A stretch of DNA of 64,000 nt from CAVWUA01 sp963758025 (GTDB taxonomy: Bacteria; Planctomycetota; Planctomycetia; Isosphaerales; Isosphaeraceae). The stretch's first letter is position 1. Each line of letters starts with the position of its first letter. The translations under genes and the position numbers were made by a program. This document shows, one piece after another, positions 8,561-18,358 of the stretch. The stretch spans positions 744,001 through 808,000 of the forward strand of contig CAVWUA010000006.1 in NCBI GenBank assembly GCA_963758025.1. The letters are read 5' to 3'. The notes beneath the pieces are model-generated. The model saw only the letters and a program-made list of their open reading frames with translations. It made no database searches and was not told the DNA's origin.

Positions 8561-8689
8561 TCTCAAAAAAAACTGCGGCATAGCGATTGCCTCATGGAGA
8601 TTTCGCAGGATTTCTGGAAGACGCACAGGGAGGGGCGGTTATCTGGTGATCCAGGAACAGAGGCCGCGTAATGAGTAAGGAGAGAGACG

Positions 8690-9154
8690 ATGGCGATCGA
8701 ACGTTGGGATCCGTTCCGTGAGGCAGTTAGTCTGCGTGATGCCATGAATAGTCTCTTGCAGGAAAGTTTTGTAAGGCCCGGGGTGGCGGCTGGAACCGGC
8801 GCGATGAGCCTGCCACTGGACATCTCCGAGACAGAAAACGAATTCGTGGTCAAGGCGTCGTTGCCCGGGGTGAAGCCGGATGACGTGCAGATTACCGTAC
8901 ACGGCGACACGCTGACCATCCGTGCGGAGACCAAGGCCGAGGAGGAGAAGAAGGGGGAGACCTGGCATGTCCGCGAGCGTCGTTTCGGCACCTTTCAGCG
9001 CAGCGTGAGCCTGGCCACGCCGATCAGTGCCGACAAGGCCAGTGCCCAGTTCGAGCACGGTGTTCTGACCCTGGCGTTGCCCAAGGCCGAGGAAGCCAAG
9101 CCCAAGCAGATCAAGGTCGGTGTGAACGCGCCTCAGGGTGGTGGATCGAAGTGA
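8690..9154 (+). CDS. Small heat shock protein, Hsp20/alpha-crystallin family
   Basis: The 154-residue protein is an ATP-independent holdase chaperone. The N-terminal MAIERWDPFREAVSLRDAMN is typical of bacterial class A Hsp20. The alpha-crystallin domain spans about residues 42-145, with SLPGVKPDDVQITVHGDTL, RRFGTFQRSVSLA and the A-x-F-x-x-G-V-L-T-L motif AQFEHGVLTLALPK near the end. An AAGGAGAG box lies 8 bases upstream. It stands alone on +, with a long leader containing operator-like dyads, which suggests stress regulation. No CIRCE element was found. Confidence 0.95.
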   Translation: MAIERWDPFREAVSLRDAMNSLLQESFVRPGVAAGTGAMSLPLDISETENEFVVKASLPGVKPDDVQITVHGDTLTIRAETKAEEEKKGETWHVRERRFGTFQRSVSLATPISADKASAQFEHGVLTLALPKAEEAKPKQIKVGVNAPQGGGSK

Positions 9155-9234
9155 GAATCTGGCTGAACCCGTCCTGCCCCGGATACATACTCCGGGGCAG
9201 GACGGGTTCGCAAGAAGTTCTGGCGAATCGTGGG

Positions 9235-10008
9235 TCAGGTGAGGTTCGGCAACAAACGGCGTGCGTTCCCTTCGGTGATTGCCATCCTTTGCTCGTCCGA
9301 GAGAGACGACTCCTGAAGCTTCAGCCGCGCCGATGCGAACGTGAAAAGCGGACTGAGTGAGCCGAACAGAATCGATTCGATTCCTACCTCCGGAATCAAT
9401 CGATTCAGGCCGGCGGCCCCTTCGAGCATGGCGACCTCAACCGACACATCACCAGCGGGCAATAGCCGGGAGAGCGCTTCGCCTCGCAAACGACCCAGAG
9501 CGTTCAGCAAAACGAGTTTCAACCGTGGGAAGCGCGACAGCAAATCTGTCAGGGGGGATGGGTCCACCTGTGGCACGCGCAAGAGCGGATGCTGCGTGCG
9601 CTCGTCCTCCATCGTGAGGACAAGCTGGACGATGCGTTGACGAGCCTCGGCGTCCGCCAGGAGCGCGGAGAACGCGGGGTCATCGAGCGTGTAGCCATGA
9701 TAATTCGGATGGAGCCGCAGGCCCGGCATCCGGTGTACCTCGTGGCAACGGCGAAGGTCTTCGCGCCAGTCGGGCAAGCGGGGATTGACCGTGCCAAACG
9801 GGACGAAGAGCCCCGAGCCGTACCGCTGACAGTCCTCCGCGAGACGCGCGTTCACGGCGGCGAGGTCGCGATGCAGCAGCGCATCGAAACTGCCGGCCCA
9901 GGCTTGCGACACGCCACTGTCGCGGAGCGAACGGGCCAGAGATTCGGGTTCGTCGTGCGGCAGCCTGCGGAACGGCCACCGGGAGAGGAACACGTTCACG
10001 TCGATCAA
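9235..10008 (-). CDS. Amidohydrolase-2-like TIM-barrel protein (second of pair)
   Basis: The 257-residue protein begins MIDVNVFLSRWPFRRLPHDE and contains MPGLRLHPNYHGYTLDDP and ILFGSLSPLF, matching compact PF04909-like amidohydrolases. These are normally metal-dependent hydrolases or decarboxylases. The first strand has DVNVFLS where the usual metal motif is DxHxH, so both metal-binding His are missing; only the later HPN is visible. It may therefore be catalytically altered. Its ATG overlaps the stop of the upstream amidohydrolase by 4 bases (ATGA), which shows tight coupling and suggests the two act together or as a heteromer. Confidence 0.75.
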   Translation of the reverse strand: MIDVNVFLSRWPFRRLPHDEPESLARSLRDSGVSQAWAGSFDALLHRDLAAVNARLAEDCQRYGSGLFVPFGTVNPRLPDWREDLRRCHEVHRMPGLRLHPNYHGYTLDDPAFSALLADAEARQRIVQLVLTMEDERTQHPLLRVPQVDPSPLTDLLSRFPRLKLVLLNALGRLRGEALSRLLPAGDVSVEVAMLEGAAGLNRLIPEVGIESILFGSLSPLFTFASARLKLQESSLSDEQRMAITEGNARRLLPNLT

Positions 10009-10790
10009 GGCCGCACCCCTTTCTCGCGTAGAATCGGCGCGAGCATGCGCTGGAGGTTCTCGCTGAGGATCAGCCGGCGGTCGGCGTCGCTGATCTCGGC
10101 CCCCATCACCTTGCCAAGCTGCGACGCGAAGCTTCGTCCCGCCACATCACTGCCGTAGATGAGGCGGCGGGGGCCAAGCTCGCGCACGCCCATCTCAACG
10201 AAACCGGCCGTCGGGTCAGACCCCGCCAGGCCGATCGAGACGTTCGGGTGGGCCCGCACGGCGCGGATGCCCAGTTCCCAGTTGCCGCCGGAGTGCCCGC
10301 AGATCAAGGGGACCGTCGGATGCCGCGCGGCGAGGGTGGCCAGGTCCATCGGCGTGGATTCGCCAGGCAGGTTCGCCTCGGTCTTGATCCACGTATGTTG
10401 GAAGATCGCGGCCTTCAAGGCCGCCGCGTGCTCAACGATCGGGTCGAGCGCGGGCTCGCTGCAACGCAGGGCGACCCACAGCTTGATGCCGACCATCGGG
10501 CCATTCTTGATGCAACGGTCCATCTCGGCCAGACTGGCCTCGACATGTTTCGGATTGACGTAGGCGAATCCGAATGCACGGTCATGCCAGTGTGCCAGCG
10601 CCTGGAGTACCTGATCGTTTTGTCTTCGCAGTTCCTCGGGAGAGGGATCGGCGTCGTGAGGATAGCCCATGAAGACGATGACCCGATCGATCCCCATGCG
10701 GTCGGCCACGTCGATCAGGCGGGCCATCTTCTCCTCGGGCGTTCGGCCGTCGAAGCCGCCGAGGTGGCAGTGCAGGTCCCAGATCCTCAT
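10005..10790 (-). CDS. Amidohydrolase family protein (first of pair)
   Basis: The 261-residue protein has the complete PF04909-type pattern: MRIWDLHCHLGGFDG at the start (metal-binding DxHxH form), GIKLWVALRC, a His in IFQHTW, PLICGHSGGNW and IYGSDVAGR (Asp). It is probably a metal-dependent hydrolase or decarboxylase; the substrate is unknown. ATG 10790 is chosen because MRIWDLHCH is the usual N-terminus and a GAGGA box lies about 10 bases upstream. It is the first of two coupled amidohydrolase genes and follows a cupin gene by 50 bases on the same strand. Confidence 0.85.
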   Translation of the reverse strand: MRIWDLHCHLGGFDGRTPEEKMARLIDVADRMGIDRVIVFMGYPHDADPSPEELRRQNDQVLQALAHWHDRAFGFAYVNPKHVEASLAEMDRCIKNGPMVGIKLWVALRCSEPALDPIVEHAAALKAAIFQHTWIKTEANLPGESTPMDLATLAARHPTVPLICGHSGGNWELGIRAVRAHPNVSIGLAGSDPTAGFVEMGVRELGPRRLIYGSDVAGRSFASQLGKVMGAEISDADRRLILSENLQRMLAPILREKGVRP

Positions 10791-10840
10791 GCGTCGCTCA
10801 TTCCTCGCTATGGCGGTCGTAGGGAACAATGTTCTGCCAC

Positions 10841-11233
10841 TCATCGGCATCGGAAGCGCGCCACGACGGCGACGACCGATTCGGTGTCACTCATGTTGAA
10901 GACTTCATGAGGCACGTCCGGTTCGATATAGATGAAGTCGCCGGCCTGGTTCTCGACGATCTGCTTGAGCCCCCTGCCATACTCATGCCGCACGCGCCCC
11001 TGGAGGATGTAGAGCATCAACTCGAAACCGACGTGGATGTGCGCCGCGGCGACACCGCCCGGCGGAATCGTCGCCACATTCATCGAGAGCTTCGTCGATC
11101 CAACGTTCTTCGACGACATGCCCACCTTGTAATGGATGCCGTTCCAGCCCCGGCAATTCTCGCTCGCGCGGATGACCTTGATTCCGCCGCCATCCTCCAC
11201 GAACGTGGACAGGTCCACCTCGGCGCTCGACAT
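10841..11233 (-). CDS. Cupin-domain protein
   Basis: The 130-residue protein is a single cupin barrel. Motif 1 is PPGGVAAAHIHVGFELMLYILQG (His, His, Glu metal ligands) and motif 2 is PDVPHEVFNMSD. Small cupins of this type are isomerases, dioxygenases or ligand-binding sensors, and the sequence does not discriminate. ATG 11233 is chosen over the upstream codon at 11257. It precedes the amidohydrolase pair on the same strand and follows the PVC dehydrogenase gene by 54 bases, so it may belong to the long catabolic transcript. Confidence 0.85.
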   Translation of the reverse strand: MSSAEVDLSTFVEDGGGIKVIRASENCRGWNGIHYKVGMSSKNVGSTKLSMNVATIPPGGVAAAHIHVGFELMLYILQGRVRHEYGRGLKQIVENQAGDFIYIEPDVPHEVFNMSDTESVVAVVARFRCR

Positions 11234-11287
11234 GATGAATGACCTCCGGAAACGCAACCCCAGAAGTTACAACGGTTGAGGATTTCT

Positions 11288-14200
11288 CTATTTCTGTAAA
11301 TCGAGCAGGAAGGCCAGCAGGTCGGCCATTTCCTGCGGGTTGATCTTCGACTCCAGGCCCTCGGGCATGAGGGACTTCCCCGTGCTGGTGATCTCGGCGA
11401 TGTTCCGGCGGAGAATCGCGTCCTGGGCGTCCTCGGCGCACTTGAGTGTCAGGCTCGTGGCGGTCTCGGAGTCGATCAGGCCGGACAGCACGCGGCCGTC
11501 TTCCAGGGCGACGTTGTACTCGACGAAGTCAGGCGCAACCTCACGGTTGGGGTCGAGGATGTGCACGAGGATCTCCTCGGCCGTCCGGCGCTGCACGGAG
11601 GAGAGGTTGGGGCCGACCGCGTGCCCTTTCTCTCCGAGACGGTGGCAGGTCATGCACTCGCGTTCGAAGACAACTCGACCGCGTTCGGGGTCGGATTCCC
11701 GGCTTAAGGCGCTTCGATACGCTGCGATGACCTCCTGCCGAGGTCCGGGCACCTCATTCGCGAAGAGACGTTCGGCCTGGGCCCGGATCTTGGGATCGCG
11801 GATCTTGAGCAACAGCGACCGGCGCGACGGCGGGATCTGTCCGAGGGCCACCGTGCCGTCCTCCACGGCGTCGAGCAACGGTCGAATCCAGATTGTCCGA
11901 CCGAGCAGGAGCGGTATCACCTCGTTGCGCAGAGGGGGCGAATAGCTCTTCCAGGGTTTCAGCAGCAGGCCCGCGACCTCGGGTTGGATCACGTGGCCGA
12001 GAGCACGAACGGCCGCCATTTGCACGCGCTGAGGCTCTCGCGGTTCGAGCAACGGCGGCAGGATGGCCATCGCGTCCTCGGCCTTCCCCAACCCCAGCAA
12101 CATGATGGCTTGCTCGCGGCGGTCCAGCGCGACATCGTCCTCGGGGGCCACCTGCTTTGCGTGTTCCATGAGCTTTTGCAGGAGTGCGTCCGTTTTCGGC
12201 GAGGTCGTCTCTCGCACCTGCTCCAGTCCTCGGCCCGCACGGCCCAAGCCATCGGCCAGACCGAGCACAACATTGAGGGCCGTATCGGTGTCCTGATCGT
12301 GGAGCGCGGCGAGGCTCCGCTCCACATCCTCGGGCCGATTGCGCGCACCGACCACGAGTCGCCAGGGAGTGAAGCAGTGGAGCGGCCTCGTCGCTCTCGG
12401 CGAAGATTTGATTTTTGAGCAAGGATGTCAGGATTCCACTTGCCTTGTTGGTCGCGGAACTGAGGATGGCCGTGCGGACCCACGCATCCCCGGCATCCCG
12501 TCGGGCGATCGTCGCGAGGGCCTCCATGGCTCGGGGGTCGCGGATCTCTCCCAGCGTGAACGCTACCTGGAAGCGGACCCGGATGGACGAGTCGTCGGCC
12601 AGTCCGAGGACGGACGTTCGCAGGCTCTCGGAACGGTCGAGCCGCGACTCGGCCAGCCGGACGGCATGTTCCCGCACGCCGGCCGATTCATCGCTGAGAC
12701 GACGATTCAAATCCTCATCCGAAAGCGCATCAAGTCCTTCCAGGGACCAGAGCGCATGGAGGCGGCCCAGAGGGGACGGGCTTTCGTTCAAGAGGTGCCG
12801 GAGCGGATCGATGGCGGACGGGTCTTGCCGCTCGAAGATCAATCGGTGCGCGGTGTCGCGGTGCCAGGCGTTGGGATGTTCCAGAAGAGCGACCAGCTCG
12901 ACGGTCGAGAGCCGTCCCAGGTGGGGCGGCGGCGCGAAGCGGAAATCGGGTGGAGCGAGCCGGTAGATGCGCCCGCGATCCTCACCATTGCGCAGGTCGA
13001 GCCGGGCCTTGATGTCGTCGGGAATCGACCAGGGGTGCTCGATCGTCTCGCGGTACATGTCGAGAACGTGCAGGGTTCCATCGGGCGCATTCACGAAATT
13101 CACCGGTCGGAACCAGGTGTCAGTCGAGGCGAGAAATTCGGAGTCGCCGTCCGGACGGTCGGCGCGGAAGGTCACACCGTCGGGTTCGAGCACCATGCGG
13201 AGGATCACGTTATTCGCCACTTCGCCGAGGAACAGATTGCCGCGGTATGGCTCGGGATAGGCGTCGCCGCGATAGACGGTCACGCCGCTGGAGGAGGTCA
13301 GATAACCGGCGCCGACCAGTTCACTCCGGGGATACGCCTTGCCGATGGCCGCCCAGCGCTCGGCCCGCAGCACGCGCCAGGGCTCCGGCGGGCTGATGCG
13401 GTGAATGGGGATCGTGTCGCCGCTGGGGGCGGCGTCGTGCAGGGCTCGCGGTGCGGGAAGGTGGGGATTTCGTTCGAGGTATCGGGCGGGAAGGACGACG
13501 TGCTCGGCCGGGTTGCGGATGTCGCAGAGGAACCGGTTGCCCCAGTCATCGAACGTGTTCCCAAACCGCGGCGCCGCCCGAGATCACCGTGAATTGTCGG
13601 GTCTCGGGATCGAAGCGGAAGTCCTTCCGCAGGACGGCGATCGGTGGACTCTCGGGCTCGCCCCGCGGGGCGAATCTGGCCCCCGTTCCCCGAGCCGCGC
13701 CGTAGATCTGATGATCCAGGCCCCATTGCAGGTTGTTCATCACGGCCTGAATGTTGAATTTACGGAAACCGGTGAAAACCTTTTCACGCAGATCGGCCCG
13801 GTGGTCGCCGTCGGTGTCCTTGAGGTACCAGATGTCCGGCGTCGCGGCGACGAAGACGCCCCCTTTCCAGACCGCCACACCCGTTGGCCAGGAGAGCTTC
13901 TCGGCGACGATGTGCCCCTCGTCGAATCGTCCGTCACCGTCGTTGTCAATCAGGAGGCGAAGGCGGCCGATGGGCGGGTCGGCGGTGTTCTCGGTGAATG
14001 GTTGATCGTTTTTCGGGTCCTTGTGCGGATAATCGCTCATCTCGACCACGTAGAGCCGCCCGTCCTCGTCATAGGCCGCCGCGACCGGATCGAAGACCAT
14101 CGGCTCGGCCGCCAGCAACTCCATGCGAAAGCCGTCGAGAACATGAAACGACTTCAATGCATCGTCCGGCTCCAGCGCACGGCAGGCGGGGCAGGGGGGT

Positions 14201-14290
14201 GTCCTCGGGCGTGGTCGGTTCCTCGGCCTGACTGGTATTCCCGATGACTCCAAGGAGGAGTACGCAAAGGAAAAGCCGAAAAGCTTGCAT
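11288..14290 (-). CDS. PVC-type membrane-bound dehydrogenase with HEAT repeats and C-terminal haem domain (frameshifted)
   Basis: Read across frames, this is one secreted protein of about 1000 residues. It starts with signal peptide MQAFRLFLCVLLLGVIGNTS, then a beta-propeller dehydrogenase domain (ALKSFHVLDGFRMELLAAEP, DNDGDGRFDEG, PTGVAVWKGGVFVAATPDI). HEAT-like repeats (VRFQVAFTLGEIRDPRAMEA) follow, and the end is a class-I cytochrome-like domain with CMTCH. The arrangement is the planctomycete family of putative membrane-bound dehydrogenase domain plus haem-binding domain proteins, thought to oxidise sugars or alcohols in the periplasm. Homologous sequence changes frame near 14195 (next to a G6 run), 13565 and 12365. 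It lies 55 bases after the sulfatase stop in the same direction. Confidence 0.85.
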
Positions 14291-14345
14291 GAGCGACACG
14301 GGGCGATTCTCCAAGGGCGAAGGGCGGACTTCGGCAAGGGATCGA

Positions 14346-15671
14346 CTATTCTTTCCGGATGCCGCCGTGGGCTTTCCGCGGGTCGCGGACCGGATAGCGG
14401 AGCGTCCAGACCATCGGGATGTCGCGCTCCGAACTCCTCGGCATACCGGACCAAGTCCCGCACCACGTCGGGCTGCGAGCGGTCAGATCGTGCGACTCGC
14501 CGGGTCGGCCTCGATATCATAGAGCTTCGGGAGCGGAAATGTCTCGTCGCGGTTGCCGATGTTGAGCTTCCAGCGCCCCTGCCGCAGGGCGGTGATGTTG
14601 TCATCATAGACCCAGACAAACGGCCTCCGACGTGCGACACGTCCCTCGCCGCTCAGGATCGGCCAGATGTCCCGCCCATCGTACACGCGATCCTCGGGCA
14701 GGGTTCCTCCGGCGAGTTTGAGGAGCGTCGGGAACATGTCGTACGCGATCACCGGCGCCTTCACAACACGCCCGGCGGGAAGACGACCCGGCCAGCGCGC
14801 GATGAAGGGGACCCGGATGCCCCCCTCGAACGAGTCGCGAATCCTCCCTCGCAGCTCGCCCGCGTCCCCCCCTTGGGCCATCGGGCCGTTATCGGAAGTG
14901 AACACCACGAATGTATTATCCGCCAGATCGAGATGGTCGAGCACATCGAGCAGGACGCCCACCTGACCATCAAGATAGGCAATCGCATCTTCGTACAGCG
15001 AGTGGCCCTCCCGGCGGAATCGCTCAGGAATTCGCAACGGAGGGTGGGGCAACGTGTGCGACAGATAGAGGAAAAACGGCTGATCCTTGTGATTGTCAAT
15101 GAATTGGATCGCCTCCTCCGTGAATCGCTCGGTGATGTTGGCGACGGCCTCGCCGGGCAGTTCCTCGACGATTCGATCGTCACGGATCAGGATCGTCGGG
15201 AGCATGTCCATCGAATACGGCAGCCCGAGGTAGCCATCGAACCCGTGTCGCGTGGGCAGGAATTCGGGACGGTCGCCAAGGTGCCATTTGCCGATGGCCA
15301 TCGTCGCGTATCCGCGTTCGCGCAGGGCCTCGGCCAGCGTGATCTCTTCCGTCCGGCAACCCCGAGGGTGAATCCGGCCGCAGGACGTCCACGATCCCGA
15401 CGCGGAACGGTTGCCGGCCCGTCAGCAGGGCCGCGCGCGACGGCGAGCAGACGACGTGGGCGACGTAATATTGGGTCAACCGCACACCCTCGCGGCTGAG
15501 TTGATCAATATTGGGTGTTTCGATGCGGTCGCTGCCGTAGCAGCTCAGGTCCCGGTAGGCGAGGTTGTCGGCCCAGATCCAGACGATGTTCGGTTGTCGC
15601 GGTGGATTCGCCCGCGCAAAACCGACACCCATCGCCAGCAAGACCAGAACGTGAAATATCCACCTCGGCAT
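14346..15671 (-). CDS. Secreted sulfatase (frameshifted)
   Basis: Across frames this is a sulfatase of about 440 residues that hydrolyses sulfate esters, probably on polysaccharides. It has a signal peptide (MPRWIFHVLVLLAMGVGFA), the metal-binding NIVWIWADNLAYRDLSCYG, and the formylglycine motif CSPSRAALLTGR, in which the Cys must be oxidised by a maturase. Further on are MAIGKWHLGDR and VVFTSDNGP. The homologous reading changes frame near 15350, 14490 and 14430; the natural end is the TAG at 14346-14348 after TLRYPVRDPRKAHGGIRKE. The first Asp pair is DN rather than DD (WADNLAYRD), a small deviation in the metal site. A GGAGGA box precedes the ATG. It sits between a DUF1186 gene and the PVC dehydrogenase gene. 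Confidence 0.88.
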
Positions 15672-15695
15672 CGACTTTCCTCCGCCGGTCGCGGT

Positions 15696-16483
15696 TCAAC
15701 GTTGTTTGCGGTTTCGCTTGACGCGACTTCTTGGCTTGCGCCCGTTTCTGCTTCTTGAGCTTCTTGATGTCGGGACGCTTGCGAGGCTGATCCGGCCAGA
15801 GGTTGGGCTGGGGGATGCCATAACGGTTCGAATCGCCGGGTTTCGCACCGAGACCGAGGTCGTACCGAACCCATTCCCAGGAGCCCTGAACCGATTCGTC
15901 CACGCAGCCAGAGGCATAGGCATCCTCGATCAGTGGAGCAGACTTCCACCGCCTTGAGCACGACCAATTCGGAAACAAGAAATCCATTGAGTGAGGCGGG
16001 ATTATCCGTTTTCCGAGCGAGTTGGCTCGTCAGGAAGCCGATACAGTCTTCCCGCGTTTCCGGATGGGTTCGGGCGATCTCTTTCAAGATCTCCGCGCCA
16101 TGGATTCTCGCATCTTCGTTGAGTGACTCATCGGCGATGTGCCGTTTCACGGCCGGGATGGCCACCGGTCCAATCCGGGAAAAAACCTCAGGGAGATCCA
16201 TCGCCAGATAATCATCCTCGGGGGAGTCCCCGAGTAGTTCCAGCAACGGTTCAATGGCCTGTTCGGCGTGCAGTTCGCCGAGGCTTCGCCAGGCATGGAG
16301 CGGCGCCCAGACCTCCAGGTTTTCGGCATCCGCCGAGTTCAAGTCCCGGTCCGTCGCCATCCGGATCAGGTCGGGGATGTGCTCCGGCCCGATCCCCAGA
16401 GCGCGATAATCCCGCCAGGATCGGTCATTGCTGGGCCGACCGAGCGTCAAGAACTGATCCAGCGGTGGTGCATACTCCGCCAT
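15696..16483 (-). CDS. DUF1186 (HEAT-like) protein (frameshifted)
   Basis: The N-terminal 190 residues (MAEYAPPLDQFLTLGRPSND, ALGIGPEHIPDLIRMATD, VWAPLHAWRSLGEL) match the DUF1186 family of helical-repeat proteins with unknown function. Near 15945 the homologous reading shifts frame and continues with IEDAYASGCVDESVQGSWEW and a Lys-rich end. A second shift near 15720 would give the short basic end VKRNRKQR and a stop at 15696, leaving a normal gap before the sulfatase; without it the frame runs on to 15505, inside the sulfatase gene. About 260 residues, probably cytoplasmic. Confidence 0.7.
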
Positions 16484-16595
16484 TGGATTTTCTCCCGTCG
16501 GGCAATGGCACGCTCATCGTGTACATCGAGGGTATCGAGTGCCCGTCAGGTCGGAAAGGGGTCAGCTCTCGACCATTCGCGAGGGCGATGGCGGC

Positions 16596-18042
16596 TCAGC
16601 GGATCAACTCTTGGATGACGTGGCCATGCACGTCCGTCAGGCGGCGATCGATCCCATTGTGACGGAACGTCAAACGCTCGTGGTCGATGCCGAGCAGGTG
16701 CAGGACGGTGGCGTGAAGGTCGTAGCCGTAGGTGACGTTCTCGACCGCTCGGTACGACCATTCGTCGCTGGCGCCATACGTCACGCCTCCCTTGATCCCG
16801 CCACCGGCCAGCCAGGAGGTGAATGTCGAGGGGTTGTGGTCGCGTCCCTTGCCCCCCTGGCTGCAGGGCATCCGGCCGAACTCGGTCGTCCAGATGACGA
16901 TCGTGTCGTCGAGCAGACCACGCGATTTGAGATCCTTCAGCAACGCGGCGGCGGGTCGGTCCATGCTCCGGCCCATCTCGCCGTGGTCGCGGGCGATGTC
17001 TTCGTGCGAGTCCCAGTTCCGGCGCGGGAAACCGTTGTCCGCGCCGCTCCAGACCTGGACGAACCGCACGCCGCGCTCCAGCAGCCGACGGGCGATCAGG
17101 CAGTTGCGGCCGAAGTCCTCGGTGGCGGGTGCATCGAGCCCGTAGAGCTCTGCGCGTCGCGTCCGACTCGCCCGAAAGGTCCAGGACCTCCGGCGCGCTG
17201 AGCTGCAACCGAGCGGCCAGCTCGTACGAGGCAATGCGGGCCTCCAGCCGCGAATCGCCGGGGTGATCGGCGATATGTTCACGATTGAGCCGGTTGAGCA
17301 GGTCCAGCCCCTCGGCATCGGCCTGCTCGTCGAGGAAGTCGGTTTCGGGCGGGAACAGGTCGCGGATCGGCCGCTTCGCGCCGGGGCGGACCATCGTCCC
17401 CTGGTGCTCGGCGGGGAGGAAGCCGGAGCCCCAGTTGGCCGGTCCGTTCGGGGCGAACCCTCGGGAATCGGGCAGAACGACGAACGTCGGCAGGTTCTCG
17501 TTGAGCGATGCCCAGCCCGTACGAGATCCAGGCGCCGAAGCTCGGGAAGCCGGGCAGGACGAAGCCGGTCGTCTGGAGGAACGTCGCCGGGCCGTGCACG
17601 TTCGACTTGGAGACCATCGCGGGCAGGAACGCCATGTCATCGACGCAAGCCGCCAGGTGCGGCACGAGGTCGCTCATCCACTTGCCGCATTCGCCGTACG
17701 GCTTCCAGCCCCAGGGGCTTTTCATCACGGCCCCGGGCGTGCTCTGAAACAGCTCGATCTTGCCGCCTGGGTCGAATGGCTTCGCCGTGCTTCTGGATCA
17801 ACAGCGGCTTGTAATCGAACGTGTCGCACTGGCTGGCCGCGCCCGACATGAACAGCTCGACGACGCGCTTGGCTTTCGCCGGATGGTGCAGACCGCCATT
17901 GAGGTCCGCTCGAGGGACGGGGCGCCTGCGCATCGGCCGCGAGCAATCCCTCAACGCCCAGCAGGTGCGCCAGGGCGATTCCGCCGAGACCACCCCCGGT
18001 GCGCCAGAGGAACGAACGGCGGTTGATGTCTTGGGAGGTCAT
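16596..18042 (-). CDS. DUF1501 secreted protein, copy 1 (frameshifted)
   Basis: Read across frames this is a DUF1501 protein of about 480 residues with a twin-arginine type leader: DINRRSFLWRTGGGLGGIAL near the start. Family landmarks follow in order: AKRVVELFMSGAASQCDTFD, FPSFGAWISYGLG, ASYELAARLQLSAPEV, GRNCLIARRLLERGVRFVQV, TTEFGRMP, and a C-terminal GIDHERLTFRHNGIDRRLTD. The phosphatase-like (alkaline phosphatase/sulfatase superfamily) fold is expected. Frame changes near 17910, 17765, 17510 and 17160. DUF1501 proteins are almost always paired with DUF1549/DUF1553 cytochromes, as here; they are exported and their reaction is unknown. Confidence 0.82.
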
Positions 18043-18059
18043 GGTGGATCTCGAATTCC

Positions 18060-18338
18060 TCAAAGAATGTACCCGTCCGAATCGGTGTCGAACCGTTCTT
18101 CCTCCAGGTCTTCCGACTCTGGGCTTGTTTGCGATTGCCGGTACGCCAGAACTCCCCCGCCGACCATTCCCAGAAAGAGGCAGCCCATGAAGAGGAATCC
18201 GCTCAGGATCACCAGCAATTCCGAATCGCGATGCCGCAGCGCCATTGCCGACAATATAAAGCCTGTAAAGGCCCCCACGAATCCGCCGAGAAGGATGCCG
18301 AAGAAGACGCTGGCAAGAAGCCGAATATGCTCGAACAT
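18060..18338 (-). CDS. Small two-helix membrane protein
   Basis: The 92-residue frame starts MFEHIRLLASVFFGILLGGF and contains two or three hydrophobic stretches (about residues 6-30 and 41-64). It ends in a short acidic tail, ESEDLEEERFDTDSDGYIL. It fills the 300-base gap between the DUF1549/1553 gene and the DUF1501 gene on the same strand. No known family is recognised. The amphipathic organisation and the acidic C-terminus make it look like a real protein, perhaps a membrane partner of the adjacent cytochrome module. Confidence 0.6.
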   Translation of the reverse strand: MFEHIRLLASVFFGILLGGFVGAFTGFILSAMALRHRDSELLVILSGFLFMGCLFLGMVGGGVLAYRQSQTSPESEDLEEERFDTDSDGYIL

Positions 18339-18358
18339 GACCGCCGCTGTTCCCTTTT

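Larger units (their letters stand above)
8085..8689. other. 600-base non-coding region between ATP-grasp and hsp20 genes
   Basis: No convincing gene is seen; the 148-codon frame at 8225-8671 has no recognisable sequence pattern and no ribosome site. The stretch is more AT-rich than its surroundings and holds several symmetric elements: inverted repeat AGATCA/TGATCT at 8179 and 8203, a 7-bp hairpin AGGGGCA/TGCCCCT at 8331-8347, two GCCA-N3-TGGC dyads (8407, 8453) and a nested dyad at 8531-8560. It must contain divergent promoters for the two flanking genes. Confidence 0.6.

Noticed and set aside
8225..8671. 148-codon open frame upstream of hsp20
   Set aside because: No protein pattern, no ribosome site, AT-rich leader full of dyads; treated as non-coding.
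12339..13592. 417-codon + frame across the PVC dehydrogenase gene
   Set aside because: Antisense shadow; the minus strand carries the recognisable dehydrogenase, HEAT and haem domains.
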